In this document: positions 33,144 through 47,549 of the stretch, one piece after another | How positions within the stretch are numbered: position 1 is the stretch's first letter | Layout of the letters: every line of letters begins with the position of its first letter | Origin: Planococcus liqunii | Lineage (GTDB): Bacteria; Bacillota; Bacilli; Bacillales_A; Planococcaceae | Direction: 5' to 3' | Assembly (NCBI RefSeq): GCF_030413595.1 | Contig: NZ_CP129238.1 | Coordinates: 3,100,001-3,164,000 of the forward strand | DNA length: 64,000 nt | Program-made: the position numbers and the translations under genes | The notes under the pieces: generated by a model | What the model saw: only the letters and a program-made list of their open reading frames with translations | Database searches by the model: none | Told to the model about the DNA's origin: nothing

Positions 33144-34199
33144 TCAGTAAGTGGTGATTTTTTTTGAAGCACCAAAAGACAAATGAAAACTTTTAAAAAG
33201 CCCTTTTTTATAAGCAGATAGTTTATCCATATTGTCTAGAAGAATACCTGTGCCTAGTACAACTGTACTCATTGGCTTCTCTGCAATTGTTATTGGAATT
33301 CCTAAATGATCTGCAAGTAAATCATCCATTCCGTGAAGCATAGCACCGCCACCTGTGAGAACTGCACCTTTTTCCATAAGGTCAGAAGAAAGTTCTGGAG
33401 GTGTTGCTTCTAATACAGTCCTAGCAGCCTGGATAATCATCTGGACCGGACCATTCAAAGCCATTTTAATCTCTTCCGTTCGAATATTGATTGTACGCGG
33501 GAGACCAGTAGCCATATCACGCCCTCGCACTTCCATATCTTTATTATAATCAGTTGCAGCTACAGAACCAATTTGAAATTTAATATTTTCTGCTGTCTGC
33601 TCTCCAATGACTATCTTATGCTGGCGCTTGATGTACTGGAAAATTTCACGATCAAAAATATCACCAGCTACTTTAATCGATTCACTTTTAACAATGTCAC
33701 CAAGCGACAAAATTGCGATATCAGATGTTCCTCCCCCAATATCGACTATCATATTAGCAAAGGGACGATAAATATCCATCCCTGCGCCAATTGCCGCCAC
33801 TTTTGGTTCTTCTTCAATAAAAACTTTTCTAGCACCAGATTTTTCAGCTACTTCACGAATTGCTTCTTTTTCGACGCTCGTGATATTCGTTGGACAACAA
33901 ATCAAGATGCGTGGCTTTGTCATAAATCCTTTTACTTTGAGGCGATCTAAAAAATATTTAAGCATAATTTCTGTAACGTCGAAATCTGCAATGACACCAT
34001 CTTTTAACGGACGAATCACATCAATATTTGAAGGGGTGCGCCCTACCATTTTCCTTGCTTCTTTTCCTACTGCAAGAACTTTATTACTATTACGATCAAT
34101 TACTACTACTGACGGCTCATTTAAAACAATCCCTTGGCCTTTCACGTGGATGAGAACATTTGCTGTACCAAGATCAATGCCGATGTCTTTTGAAAACAT
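33144..34199 (-). CDS. mbl: Rod shape-determining protein, MreB/Mbl type
   Basis: 351-aa actin homologue. ATP-binding motifs: phosphate 1 IGIDLGTANVLIH, connect 1, phosphate 2 MIVDIGGGTSDIAIL, adenosine GAVLTGGGAMLHG. It forms membrane-associated filaments that guide wall synthesis. Placement next to fabZ and murA1 points to Mbl rather than MreB or MreBH. In Bacillus spoIIID directly precedes mbl; here the next gene is murA1, 228 nt away, and no spoIIID is seen. The organism may be coccoid, yet the gene is intact. Confidence 0.92.
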   Translation of the reverse strand: MFSKDIGIDLGTANVLIHVKGQGIVLNEPSVVVIDRNSNKVLAVGKEARKMVGRTPSNIDVIRPLKDGVIADFDVTEIMLKYFLDRLKVKGFMTKPRILICCPTNITSVEKEAIREVAEKSGARKVFIEEEPKVAAIGAGMDIYRPFANMIVDIGGGTSDIAILSLGDIVKSESIKVAGDIFDREIFQYIKRQHKIVIGEQTAENIKFQIGSVAATDYNKDMEVRGRDMATGLPRTINIRTEEIKMALNGPVQMIIQAARTVLEATPPELSSDLMEKGAVLTGGGAMLHGMDDLLADHLGIPITIAEKPMSTVVLGTGILLDNMDKLSAYKKGLFKSFHLSFGASKKITTY

Positions 34200-34383
34200 G
34201 TATTTACCCCCTACCTGGCTAACACAAAAATATCCTAATTTTAAAAGACTCTCTTAACTGAATATTTTAGCATAGTAGCAAAAGAAAAAGAATGTCCACT
34301 ACCTAATGCCCACAGGTACATAAGAGTTTTTGTATTAGTTAATTTTTATATACCATAAATCATTCTTATACTTTAACTAAATT

Positions 34384-34413
34384 AAAAAGTCTGCCAGCTA
34401 CAGCTGACAGACT
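34384..34413 (-). terminator. Terminator of murA1
   Basis: AGTCTGCCAGCT / AGCTGACAGACT stem with a 2-nt spacing at the tip and one mismatch, followed on the minus strand by TTTTT. Starts 15 nt after the murA1 stop. Confidence 0.87.
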
Positions 34414-34427
34414 AGTAATAATTAAAA

Positions 34428-35720
34428 TTAGGCCATTTGTTCTTCTTTCACTTCTGCAGCACTCACTCGTTCGATATCAGCACCTAAAGCAGCTAATTTC
34501 TTATGGAAATTTACATATCCGCGATCCAAATGGTAAAGCTTATTGACTCGTGTCACACCTTCAGCTACTAAACCAGCCAGAATCAATGCTGCTGCTGCTC
34601 TTAGGTCAGTTGCTGCCACTTCTGCGCCCTGAAGCTTAGAAGGGCCTTCCATGATCACTGAGCGCCCTTCAATTTTAACGGACGCGTTCATGCGACGAAA
34701 TTCTTCAACATGCATAAAGCGATTTTCAAATACGGTTTCCGTCAAAATCCCATTGCCTTTTGCCATCAGCATCAATGTCATCATCTGAGACTGCATGTCT
34801 GTAGGGAATCCAGGATGCGGCATTGTCTTGATATCGATTGAACGAAGCGGACGTGTCGCACGGATGCGAAGGCCTTCTTCAGTCTCCTGGATATCGACGC
34901 CCATCTCACCCATTTTGGAAATCAACGCAGACATATGTTCAGGAACTGCGTTTTCAATGATGACATCTCCTTCTGTTATAGCTGCTGCTACCATAAACGT
35001 CCCAGCTTCTACACGGTCCGGAATGATGTAATGCTCTGCACCGTTCAATTCTTTAACGCCTTCAATGCGCAATGTATCTGTCCCTGCACCAATGACACGG
35101 CCGCCCATTTCATTAATGTAGTTAGCCAAATCAACAATCTCCGGTTCTTTTGCTGCATTCTCGATCACGGTTACGCCTTCAGCAAGCGCTGCTGCTGTCA
35201 TGATGTTTTCCGTTGCTCCGACACTTGGAAAATCCAAATAGATTTTCGCGCCGCGCAGACGGCCATTAACAGCCGCTTCCACAAATCCATTGCCGAATGT
35301 GATTTGAGCACCCATTGCTTCAAAACCTTTTAAATGCAATTCAATCGGACGTGAGCCAATCGCACATCCACCTGGCAAAGCAACACGAGCGAATCCATTA
35401 CGTGCAAGCAACGGCCCCATTACCAAAATCGATGCGCGCATTTTTCTAACGTATTCAAACTGCGCTTCGCTTGATAAAGTCTGTGATGAATCAATCACCA
35501 TTTCATTTTTTTCCGGGAAGTATTCAACCGTAGCATTTAAACTTTTAAGTACTTCTTGAATCGTATACACATCCGCCAAGTTAGGTACTTCTTTAATAAT
35601 GCTTTTGCCGCTTGATGCTAGAAGTGATCCGGCAAGAACGGGTAATACCGCATTCTTGGCCCCTTCTACACGAACTTTCCCTTTTAATTTTTGGCCGCCT
35701 CTTACAATAATCTGATCCAC
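34428..35720 (-). CDS. murA: UDP-N-acetylglucosamine 1-carboxyvinyltransferase (MurA1)
   Basis: 430-aa cytosolic enzyme for the first committed step of peptidoglycan synthesis: transfer of enolpyruvate from PEP to UDP-GlcNAc. The EPSP-synthase fold with [18 protein letters not shown] at the start, and catalytic Cys119 in [11 protein letters not shown] (the fosfomycin target), are clear. I start at GTG 35720, 7 nt after GGAGGG; ATG 35735 precedes that site. A second paralog lies at 57546-58844. Position beside the atp operon and mbl matches murAA of Bacillus, but spoIID and spoIIQ are absent. Confidence 0.95.
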   Translation of the reverse strand: MDQIIVRGGQKLKGKVRVEGAKNAVLPVLAGSLLASSGKSIIKEVPNLADVYTIQEVLKSLNATVEYFPEKNEMVIDSSQTLSSEAQFEYVRKMRASILVMGPLLARNGFARVALPGGCAIGSRPIELHLKGFEAMGAQITFGNGFVEAAVNGRLRGAKIYLDFPSVGATENIMTAAALAEGVTVIENAAKEPEIVDLANYINEMGGRVIGAGTDTLRIEGVKELNGAEHYIIPDRVEAGTFMVAAAITEGDVIIENAVPEHMSALISKMGEMGVDIQETEEGLRIRATRPLRSIDIKTMPHPGFPTDMQSQMMTLMLMAKGNGILTETVFENRFMHVEEFRRMNASVKIEGRSVIMEGPSKLQGAEVAATDLRAAAALILAGLVAEGVTRVNKLYHLDRGYVNFHKKLAALGADIERVSAAEVKEEQMA

Positions 35721-36163
35721 TGATATGCCCTCCATCTATTTAAGTATTCATCTATATGTATTTGCAAAATTTAAAGTCCAATGTCATAAATTAGAAACAA
35801 AACCTTTTCTATAATACCTGTTTTATACTAATATAACAAGTATTTATGCCATCATTTCTCCTTTTAATTCTTTTTCCTGTTATATCTTTCGAAAGAACTT
35901 CACATTTTATGTCCGTAGGTCCTATATTTAAAGTACATAAGACCTGTCTGGTTGTATGTATCATTATATATTACATTTGGATTACAAGCTTGTTTTTCCC
36001 TTTTTATTCTTGCGTAAACATGGATTTACCAATTTATTTCCCGGGAAATAAGAGAAAGGAATGAACTTTATTTTCATATAATAGGTTCAAAGTCTTGCTT
36101 ATTGCACGAGCAAATTTCTGCAGCTTATCTAGTTTTTCACAATTTATGAACAGAATCAAAACA
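35721..36163. other. 440-nt gap upstream of murA1
   Basis: AT-rich; holds the palindrome at 36034-36051 and no supported gene. A plus-strand frame (35846-36064) is hydrophobic but lacks a ribosome site. A weak TTGGAC...TATAGA pair about 35760-35785 on the minus strand could serve murA1. Confidence 0.4.
36034..36051. promoter_or_regulatory. 18-bp perfect palindrome, copy 1
   Basis: TTATTTCCCGGGAAATAA, identical to the core of 45166-45191. It lies 314 nt upstream of the murA1 start. It looks like a dimeric repressor site; the regulator is not known to me. Confidence 0.5.
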
Positions 36164-36222
36164 TAAAAAATTTGCTCTTTTGCCATATGGACGAATATCG
36201 CCTTCATGGCAAAAGAGCAAAT
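36164..36222 (-). terminator. Terminator of the DUF1146 gene
   Basis: A 17-bp perfect stem (36170-36186 with 36206-36222, ATTTGCTCTTTTGCCAT arm) with a 19-nt loop, followed by six T on the minus strand. It ends the DUF1146 unit. Confidence 0.85.
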
Positions 36223-36455
36223 CAAAATAAATAAGGCAATTGTCTAGACCATGAAGAAATATTCAAGAAGAAAGTAGAGACTGCTGTTCCAATAGCAATG
36301 CTTAGGAAAATATATAATATCTGGGCTTGCAGAACATGCTGTTTGCGAATCCATTTCTCGAACATTACGGCGCGCAAGGCATAAAATGCAACTCCGGTGA
36401 AGAAAATATGGCTTATTATCGAGATTAAAGCTGTTTGTCCGATCATTGCTTCCAT
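36222..36455 (-). CDS. ywzB: DUF1146 family membrane protein (YwzB)
   Basis: 77-aa protein with two membrane helices (about 5-27 and 48-70) and the FYALRAVMFEKWIRK linker typical of YwzB. Function unknown; conserved between the ATP synthase operon and murA in Bacilli, as here. ATG 8 nt after GAGGAGG. Separated from atpC by a terminator and a palindromic repeat, so transcribed separately. Confidence 0.87.
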   Translation of the reverse strand: MEAMIGQTALISIISHIFFTGVAFYALRAVMFEKWIRKQHVLQAQILYIFLSIAIGTAVSTFFLNISSWSRQLPYLF

Positions 36456-36477
36456 ACAAGTTCCTCCTCTAAATAAA

Positions 36478-36522
36478 GTAAAAAGAGCGGACAAAAGTCA
36501 ACTGCCCTTCTGCCCGCTCTTT
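36478..36522 (-). terminator. Terminator of the ATP synthase operon
   Basis: AAAGAGCGG / CCGCTCTTT stem with a 23-nt loop and TTTTT on the minus strand, placed 130 nt after atpC and beyond the repeat at 36539-36652. Confidence 0.7.
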
Positions 36523-36538
36523 AAAGTTTTACATTTAG

Positions 36539-36652
36539 TGTCTAGCTCCAGCGCCCAGCTCTTCGGGTCATAAGCCACTCTGACTGTGCGGCAAAGAACG
36601 CCGCTTCGCCAGGTCTTATGCCCTTCAGAGCTAAACGGGCGCTTGCGCTTTT
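36539..36652. repeat. Palindromic intergenic repeat, copy 1 (after atpC)
   Basis: A 114-bp segment that begins TGTCTAGCTCCAGCGCC and ends GGGCGCTTGCGCTTTT. Its halves pair over AGCTCT..CATAAG and CAGCGCC/GGGCGC. Its right end lies 2 nt from the atpC stop codon. Copy 2 at 38600-38714 has the same start and end. This type of repeat is familiar from Bacillaceae intergenic regions (memory, not searched). Confidence 0.75.
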
Positions 36653-36654
36653 CT

Positions 36655-39584
<2,930 letters not shown>

Positions 39585-39617
39585 TTATTATTTTTTCTTC
39601 TATTTCGAACGAAGTTC

Positions 39618-41147
<1,530 letters not shown>

Positions 41148-41154
41148 TCATAAA

Positions 41155-41685
41155 TTAACCGATCAATTGACGCTGCAAACGCTCCAATTTAGAAGAAATG
41201 CTGCTGTCATAAATGCGGTTTCCGATTTGAAGACGCAATCCGCCAATTAGGGAAGGATCGATAATGTTTTCAATTCGCAAAGATTGTTTGCCGATTTTCT
41301 TGGCAAATGTTGAAGAAATGGATGCACGTTCTTCTTCAGTCAATGGACTTACCGAATACACTTTTGCATCTTCAATTCCTTTGGCTTCATTGGTCAAGGA
41401 AATATAATGGTCTACTACATCTGCCACTTCTTCCAAGCGTCTGCGTTCTGCCAGCAACTGCAATGTGTTGACGACATACTCATTTCCTTGGGCAAAAAGT
41501 GCTGAAATAGCATTTTTTCTTTTTTCTGCAGATAATTTAGGCGAACCTAAAAGGTTTAGCAAAACCGGGTTATCCACAAACACTTTTTTTACTTCACGCA
41601 AATCCGCTTCCACTTCTTCTGAAGCATCATGCTTGTTTGCAATTTGGAACAAAGCTAATGCATAACGTTCTGAAGCTTGGCTCAT
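41155..41685 (-). CDS. atpH: F1Fo ATP synthase delta subunit
   Basis: 176-aa peripheral stalk protein: N-terminal six-helix domain (SERYALALFQIANKH) and C-terminal IIDPSLIGGLRLQIGNRIYDSSISSKLERLQRQL. It ties F1 to the b subunits. Its ATG overlaps the end of atpF by 4 nt. Confidence 0.96.
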   Translation of the reverse strand: MSQASERYALALFQIANKHDASEEVEADLREVKKVFVDNPVLLNLLGSPKLSAEKRKNAISALFAQGNEYVVNTLQLLAERRRLEEVADVVDHYISLTNEAKGIEDAKVYSVSPLTEEERASISSTFAKKIGKQSLRIENIIDPSLIGGLRLQIGNRIYDSSISSKLERLQRQLIG

Positions 41686-42203
41686 TGTATGTCGCCTGCC
41701 TTCGCAATCGTTTCGTTAATCAACTGACGGTTGTCTTCTTCGCTGATTTCTTTGTTCAGTACTTTAGATGCTGCAAGCATAGACAACGCGACAACTTCTT
41801 CGCGTACTGCTGCTACAGCTTTTTCCCGCTCGTTCGCGATTTCCTGGACTGCCGAATCTTTCATGCGGCTAGCTTCAGTACGCGCTGTTGCGATGATATC
41901 CTGACGCGAAACTTCGCCTTGTTTTTTGGCAGTTTCTACGATTTCTTGCGCTTGAGTACGCGCTTCTTTCAATAAGCTGCGCTGTTCTTCAAGCAATTTA
42001 TGCGATTCTTGACGGCTGTTTTCAGCTGTTTCGATTTCGCTTGCGATCAAGTCTTCACGCTGTTGCATTACGCCCATCAAAGGACCCCATGCGAATTTTT
42101 TCAATAGCAACATCAATAAAATGAAAATAACGAGTGTTGCCAAGATATCTCCGATGTTTAAAAATTCCCCGGTTGCACCGAGTACGAGGTGATCAAAAAA
42201 CAC
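41682..42203 (-). CDS. atpF: F1Fo ATP synthase b subunit
   Basis: 173-aa membrane-anchored stator. One N-terminal helix in the membrane (ILATLVIFILLMLLLKKFAWG), then a long charged coiled coil. GTG start after GGGAGTG. The 164-nt gap to atpE is long for this operon and contains a stem-loop at 42311-42339. Confidence 0.95.
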   Translation of the reverse strand: MFFDHLVLGATGEFLNIGDILATLVIFILLMLLLKKFAWGPLMGVMQQREDLIASEIETAENSRQESHKLLEEQRSLLKEARTQAQEIVETAKKQGEVSRQDIIATARTEASRMKDSAVQEIANEREKAVAAVREEVVALSMLAASKVLNKEISEEDNRQLINETIAKAGDIQ

Positions 42204-42310
42204 GATTGTTTCACTCCCTTCAAGAGCCTAAAATTCAGTTTCTTCTATAGTAAGATCTTTTTATGCAAAAGAATGGTTTTCCAAAATCAAAGGGTCATAC
42301 AAACATAAAT

Positions 42311-42339
42311 GGCGAAAATTATGCCGAAGCATTCCCGCC
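42311..42339 (-). other. mRNA stem-loop between atpE and atpF
   Basis: On the minus strand GGCGGGAATGC-TTCG-GCATAATTTTCGCC: a UUCG tetraloop closed by ATGC/GCAT and, after an internal mismatch, GGCG/CGCC. No T-run, so an mRNA processing or stability element is more likely than a terminator. It could help set the high c-subunit output. Confidence 0.5.
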
Positions 42340-42367
42340 ATCCTGTTTAATGTATGAGAAATACAGA

Positions 42368-42607
<240 letters not shown>

Positions 42608-42652
42608 TCAGGATAATTGTTTTTTTTTTTGCTCAATACGAGCAATTTATAC

Positions 42653-43387
<735 letters not shown>

Positions 43388-43390
43388 TTA

Positions 43391-43762
43391 TTAATGGTGT
43401 TTCACATGATAAACAATCCGTTCTGCCAACAACAGAACATACGGGATCATCAACCCAATTACCGTACTGACCAAGTGAACGTAGTCAGCGAAAAGAATTG
43501 CTATCGCTACCGCTGCAACACCTGATGCAAACCGTAATGCCGTTCCTAGGGAACGAACCTTCGAGCCTTCTGCCACCGCCCGGTCAAATCCTTCCATCCG
43601 TCGAACCAGAATCCACATATTGTAAATGCCGAACAGGGAACCGATGATCAAACCAGCGAAAACTTCTTGATAAGAGGTAAACCCCCAACCAATAACGAAT
43701 GCCGCCAGGATGAAGTACATCATCTTTTTAAGTCTTGTATAAATTTCCCTAAGTCCATCCAT
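43391..43762 (-). CDS. atpI: ATP synthase protein I
   Basis: 123-aa membrane protein with four helices, AtpI family (LIIGSLFGIYNMWILVRRM). AtpI is a non-structural protein that aids c-ring assembly and in Bacillus works with Mg2+/Ca2+ handling. It follows atpZ by 3 nt and precedes atpB. Confidence 0.9.
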   Translation of the reverse strand: MDGLREIYTRLKKMMYFILAAFVIGWGFTSYQEVFAGLIIGSLFGIYNMWILVRRMEGFDRAVAEGSKVRSLGTALRFASGVAAVAIAILFADYVHLVSTVIGLMIPYVLLLAERIVYHVKHH

Positions 43763-43765
43763 TTT

Positions 43766-43987
43766 TTACGGGTCTCCCGAGTCGAATTTTCGAATAGTTT
43801 GAAGCATCGCCCATATACCGATGGCTAATCCTGCAAATAGGCCGATGATCAAGAAAAGCGGCGCGGTTCCGAATCGTTCATCGAGCCACATACCTGTGAA
43901 AAGACCGATGAGCACGGACCCGACAAGTTGCGAGAGGATGGAACTGTAAAGAACCATCGCTTGTAAGGGACTTTTTGTTGGGCGCAT
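43766..43987 (-). CDS. atpZ: AtpZ/AtpI family protein
   Basis: 73-aa protein with two membrane helices (VLYSSILSQLVGSVLIGLFTG and APLFLIIGLFAGLAIGIWAM), AtpZ family, first gene of the ATP synthase operon. AtpZ and AtpI have been linked to metal supply for the enzyme in alkaliphilic Bacillus. Start: ATG (MRPTKS) 6 nt after GAGGGG, rather than the frame-opening ATG at 44020. Confidence 0.88.
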   Translation of the reverse strand: MRPTKSPLQAMVLYSSILSQLVGSVLIGLFTGMWLDERFGTAPLFLIIGLFAGLAIGIWAMLQTIRKFDSGDP

Positions 43988-44104
43988 GATAAACCCCTCG
44001 AATTTCGTTTGATTTGACATTTTACCCTTGAAAAGAGCAGTCGCATCAGGCTTTCAGAACAACATCTTCTATGTATGAAAACCTTCTCATGCATACCCTT
44101 TGTA

Positions 44105-44133
44105 AGCATACAATAGGGGTAAAATCATGTCAA
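44105..44133 (-). promoter_or_regulatory. Promoter of the ATP synthase operon
   Basis: On the minus strand a perfect TTGACA (44128-44133), 17-nt spacer, and TATGCT (44105-44110), 118 nt ahead of the atpZ start. Best SigA-type match in the window. Confidence 0.85.
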
Positions 44134-44140
44134 TTCCTAG

Positions 44141-44158
44141 AAGTGAAATTGTTCACAA
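44141..44158 (-). promoter_or_regulatory. Rex-like operator upstream of the atp promoter
   Basis: TTGTGAA-CAAT-TTCACTT on the minus strand, against the Rex consensus TTGTGAA-N4-TTCACAA (two end mismatches). It lies 7 nt upstream of the -35. Rex senses NADH/NAD+, and an atp operon is a known Rex target in Streptomyces. Here it is inferred from sequence only. Confidence 0.5.
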
Positions 44159-44386
44159 GCGATTTTCCATCTGTCATATTGTTGACAAATTTCCAAGAAA
44201 ATGTCCTTTGTTTTTAGAAATCTATATTCAAAAAAAGTATTTTGAAAAAGCAGACCCTACGACTGAGTGTTTCGCTCTAACCTAAATTATTCAGTCTATA
44301 CATCCTAGTCCAAATTAACAGCATAGTTTTAGCCACTAACTATTAAATCGGTACTTGTACTTTTCTTCACTAAACTTTAGCGTTAT

Positions 44387-44422
44387 GCCCCTCTTCTAGT
44401 TAATTAAAACTTACAGAGGGGC
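44387..44422 (-). terminator. Possible terminator of upp
   Basis: GCCCCTCT / AGAGGGGC stem with a 20-nt loop, 23 nt after the upp stop. No T-run follows, so support is weak. Between it and the Rex-like site (44159-44386) I see no gene or signal. Confidence 0.4.
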
Positions 44423-44444
44423 TTCCGATGCTCATATTCATTCA

Positions 44445-45101
<657 letters not shown>

Positions 45102-45108
45102 CTAAAAT

Positions 45109-45117
45109 AGTATAACA
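45109..45117 (-). promoter_or_regulatory. Extended -10 of upp
   Basis: TGT-TATACT on the minus strand, 34 nt ahead of the GTG. No clear -35. Confidence 0.45.
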
Positions 45118-45165
45118 GAATTTTTCTGCCGGCAGGGGTTCACTATCGCATTGCGACTTTTCAGT

Positions 45166-45191
45166 TTTTTTATTTCCCGGGAAATAAAAAA
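45166..45191. promoter_or_regulatory. 26-bp palindrome with TTATTTCCCGGGAAATAA core, copy 2
   Basis: A perfect palindrome whose inner 18 bp equal 36034-36051. It lies about 50 bp upstream of the upp -10 and overlaps the T-run of the preceding terminator. Possible operator for upp. Confidence 0.5.
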
Positions 45192-45214
45192 CCGGACCCT
45201 TAAGGATCCGGTTT
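45186..45214 (-). terminator. Terminator of the EAL protein gene
   Basis: AAACCGGACCCTTAAGG-centred stem (45189-45214) with CCTTAAGG tip pairing and two mismatches, followed on the minus strand by six T. The stop codon at 45213 overlaps it. Confidence 0.85.
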
Positions 45215-47381
45215 ACAGCAAATTAGCTTCATCAAGCGACATCGGCCGGTAATAAAAATAGCCTTGTCCGATGCGGCACCCTAAAGCAAGAAGCATTCTC
45301 TTCTGCTCTTCGGTTTCCACGCCTTCTGCTACTACGCGCATCCCCAAGTTTTCAGCCAGTTGGATAATGGTCCGGACAATCGCGAGTGTTTGCTGTTCAT
45401 GCATATTATTAATGAAGGAACGGTCGATTTTTATTTCCGTCACCGGCAATTTCTGCAAATAGCTCAATGACGAGTAGCCCGTGCCAAAATCATCGATTGA
45501 GCTGGCAAAACCGTAGTTGAGCAGCTGCTTAAACACTTTATAAGCTGTTTCAATATCGACAAATCCAATGCGTTCCGTGATTTCCAGCTGAATCCATTTC
45601 GGTTCGATGCCGTATTCAGCCGTCTGGTCGACCAAATAAGGAATAAAAGAATGATGGAAAAAGTGATCCGTTGACACATTGATTGCCACTTGGCTCAGTT
45701 CCAAGCCTTTGTCCTGCCGAGTTTTCAGCCAGCTTAGAACGCGCTTCAGCAGGCTTTGCTCCAGCATACGGATTTTGCCGTTCTTTTCAGCGACGGGAAT
45801 AAAAACATCCGGCGCTATGGTGCCAAGCTCCGGTGAGTTCCATCGCGCCAAAGCTTCAAAGCTCATAATTTTGCCGGTCGCCAGTTCCACTTTCGGCTGC
45901 AAATAGACATCTATTTCTTCCCGTCTTAAAGCCGCTGTCAGTTCATTGGCAATCCGCAAATCCTTCATCATCGATTCATCGTGTTCATTTTCGTAATAAC
46001 AGATGGATTCCCCCGCACGCAGTTTTGCTTTGGAAAGTGCGCTGTCTGCATGGCGGATCAATTCATTTGGTTCCTGCTGGTTTGGCGTAATTAGCGCAAT
46101 TCCCATCTTCATGGTCAAAAACAACTCCATGTCTTCGATGGTAATCGGATCAATTTGGGAAAGCACCTCTAAATAATCAGGCACTTTAACCAGCGGCGTT
46201 AAACAAAACAGGGCAATTGTCGAGTCGGAAAAACGGGCAATCAAATGATCAGCAGGCAGTTTCGAACGCAAAAAGCGTTTCCCCATTTCCCGGATCAAGG
46301 AGTCCCCTGCCCGGTGTCCGTACTGATCCACCACTTTTACATACTCATCCGCAGAAATAAAAGCGATAAAGCCTTCCTTATGCTCGGACAGCATATCTTT
46401 TACTTCATTCATAAAGTAGTTGCGGTTTGGCAATTCGGTTTCTTTATCCACATAAGCCAATTCCAGTATTTTCGTTTGCTGATGAAAATACTTCATCGTC
46501 AACGAAACAATTGGGGCAATCTGTTCGATAAAGGCCATTTGTTTTCCGGTCGGCAACATCGGCTTTTCAAAATAAATGCCAAAAGTGCCGCTCGGAATGC
46601 CATCCATATCAAAAATTGGAACGGACCAACTCGACACGAAGTTCATGCTTTTCACCAGCTCCTGGTAGCCGTCCCAAAGCGGATCGGTCAGCATGTTTTC
46701 AACAATCACCGGCGCTTTCCGGTGATAGGCTGCACCGCACGTGCCGCCCGTTTCTTCTACTAAAATGCCATCCACCGTTTCATAAAACTTCTTTGGCATC
46801 GAACTTCCTGCGCCTATGCGGAAGCGGCCGTTCTCATCCACCAGCATAACGGTGCATTTCGCATCATCCGGAAAGAATGATTCAACCATGGTACAGGCTT
46901 TTTGCAAAAGGACGCTTAGCATATAGCCTTTTTCAATATCGTTGTACGTTTCCTGCTGAAGCTTAATCAGTGATTCCGTCTGTTTCCGGTCCGTAATGTC
47001 CCGTTGAAGCATTAATGTATATGCCCCGGCGTTTTTTCGGACGTTAATGGGCTGGACGGTAATTTCGTTCCAAAAAGGAGTACCATCTTTGCGGTAGTTG
47101 ATTAATTCGTATGTACAAGCGGTCTCAGAATCGATGCATTCCCGGATATTTCGCACCACTTCTTTATCCGTTTTTGATCCATGCATAAATCTCCCGTTGT
47201 TTCCGATGATCTCTTCTTCTGAAAAACCGCTCATCTCACAAAAGGCGCGGTTGGCGTAAATGATTGGGGTGTCCGGGGCGTCATGGTTTAATACGACAAA
47301 CCCTGTTTGAAATTCAACTCCAAGACGGCGCAGCCAATCCATGACGATGCGCTTTTCTTTTGTTATTTGTTGTATTGGCAT
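45213..47381 (-). CDS. Cyclic-di-GMP phosphodiesterase: LOV-like PAS, GAF, degenerate GGDEF, EAL
   Basis: 722-aa sensory protein, no membrane segment. Residues about 20-130: LOV-type PAS (NRAFCEMSGFSEEEIIG, then NNGRFMHG, ELINYRKDGTPFWNE, LMLQRDITDRK). Flavin-contact residues Asn62, Asn95, Asn105 and Gln126 are kept, but the adduct-forming Cys is Gly63. About 150-300: GAF. About 320-465: GGDEF fold whose active site reads RFSDSTI, so no cyclase activity is expected. About 475-718: EAL with FEALARW, EITER, DDFGTG and EGVETEEQ, so active hydrolysis of c-di-GMP is expected. Start: ATG (MPIQQI) 8 nt after GGGGG; ATG 47396 precedes it. Not part of the usual glyA-upp order, so an insertion there. 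Confidence 0.9.
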   Translation of the reverse strand: MPIQQITKEKRIVMDWLRRLGVEFQTGFVVLNHDAPDTPIIYANRAFCEMSGFSEEEIIGNNGRFMHGSKTDKEVVRNIRECIDSETACTYELINYRKDGTPFWNEITVQPINVRKNAGAYTLMLQRDITDRKQTESLIKLQQETYNDIEKGYMLSVLLQKACTMVESFFPDDAKCTVMLVDENGRFRIGAGSSMPKKFYETVDGILVEETGGTCGAAYHRKAPVIVENMLTDPLWDGYQELVKSMNFVSSWSVPIFDMDGIPSGTFGIYFEKPMLPTGKQMAFIEQIAPIVSLTMKYFHQQTKILELAYVDKETELPNRNYFMNEVKDMLSEHKEGFIAFISADEYVKVVDQYGHRAGDSLIREMGKRFLRSKLPADHLIARFSDSTIALFCLTPLVKVPDYLEVLSQIDPITIEDMELFLTMKMGIALITPNQQEPNELIRHADSALSKAKLRAGESICYYENEHDESMMKDLRIANELTAALRREEIDVYLQPKVELATGKIMSFEALARWNSPELGTIAPDVFIPVAEKNGKIRMLEQSLLKRVLSWLKTRQDKGLELSQVAINVSTDHFFHHSFIPYLVDQTAEYGIEPKWIQLEITERIGFVDIETAYKVFKQLLNYGFASSIDDFGTGYSSLSYLQKLPVTEIKIDRSFINNMHEQQTLAIVRTIIQLAENLGMRVVAEGVETEEQKRMLLALGCRIGQGYFYYRPMSLDEANLL

Positions 47382-47505
47382 ACGCAAATCCCCCATAAGC
47401 TTTATCCCGCTTTAACGGTCAGTAAAATTTTGATTTGTTCGATTGTTAATCAAGGGGTTAAAGTCCTCCCCTTCCCATTGAATCTCTTCGTTATGTATAA
47501 GGGTG

Positions 47506-47543
47506 AAAAAAACAGCTGCCTGAATTAAATCTTTGGCAGCTGT
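47506..47543 (-). terminator. Terminator of glyA
   Basis: ACAGCTGCC / GGCAGCTGT perfect stem (47512-47543) with a 14-nt loop and seven T on the minus strand. Confidence 0.9.
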
Positions 47544-47549
47544 ATTCCC

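Noticed and set aside
35846-36064. 72-codon hydrophobic plus-strand frame upstream of murA1
   Set aside because: No ribosome site, very AT-rich, and it contains the 18-bp palindrome; hydrophobicity follows from T-richness.
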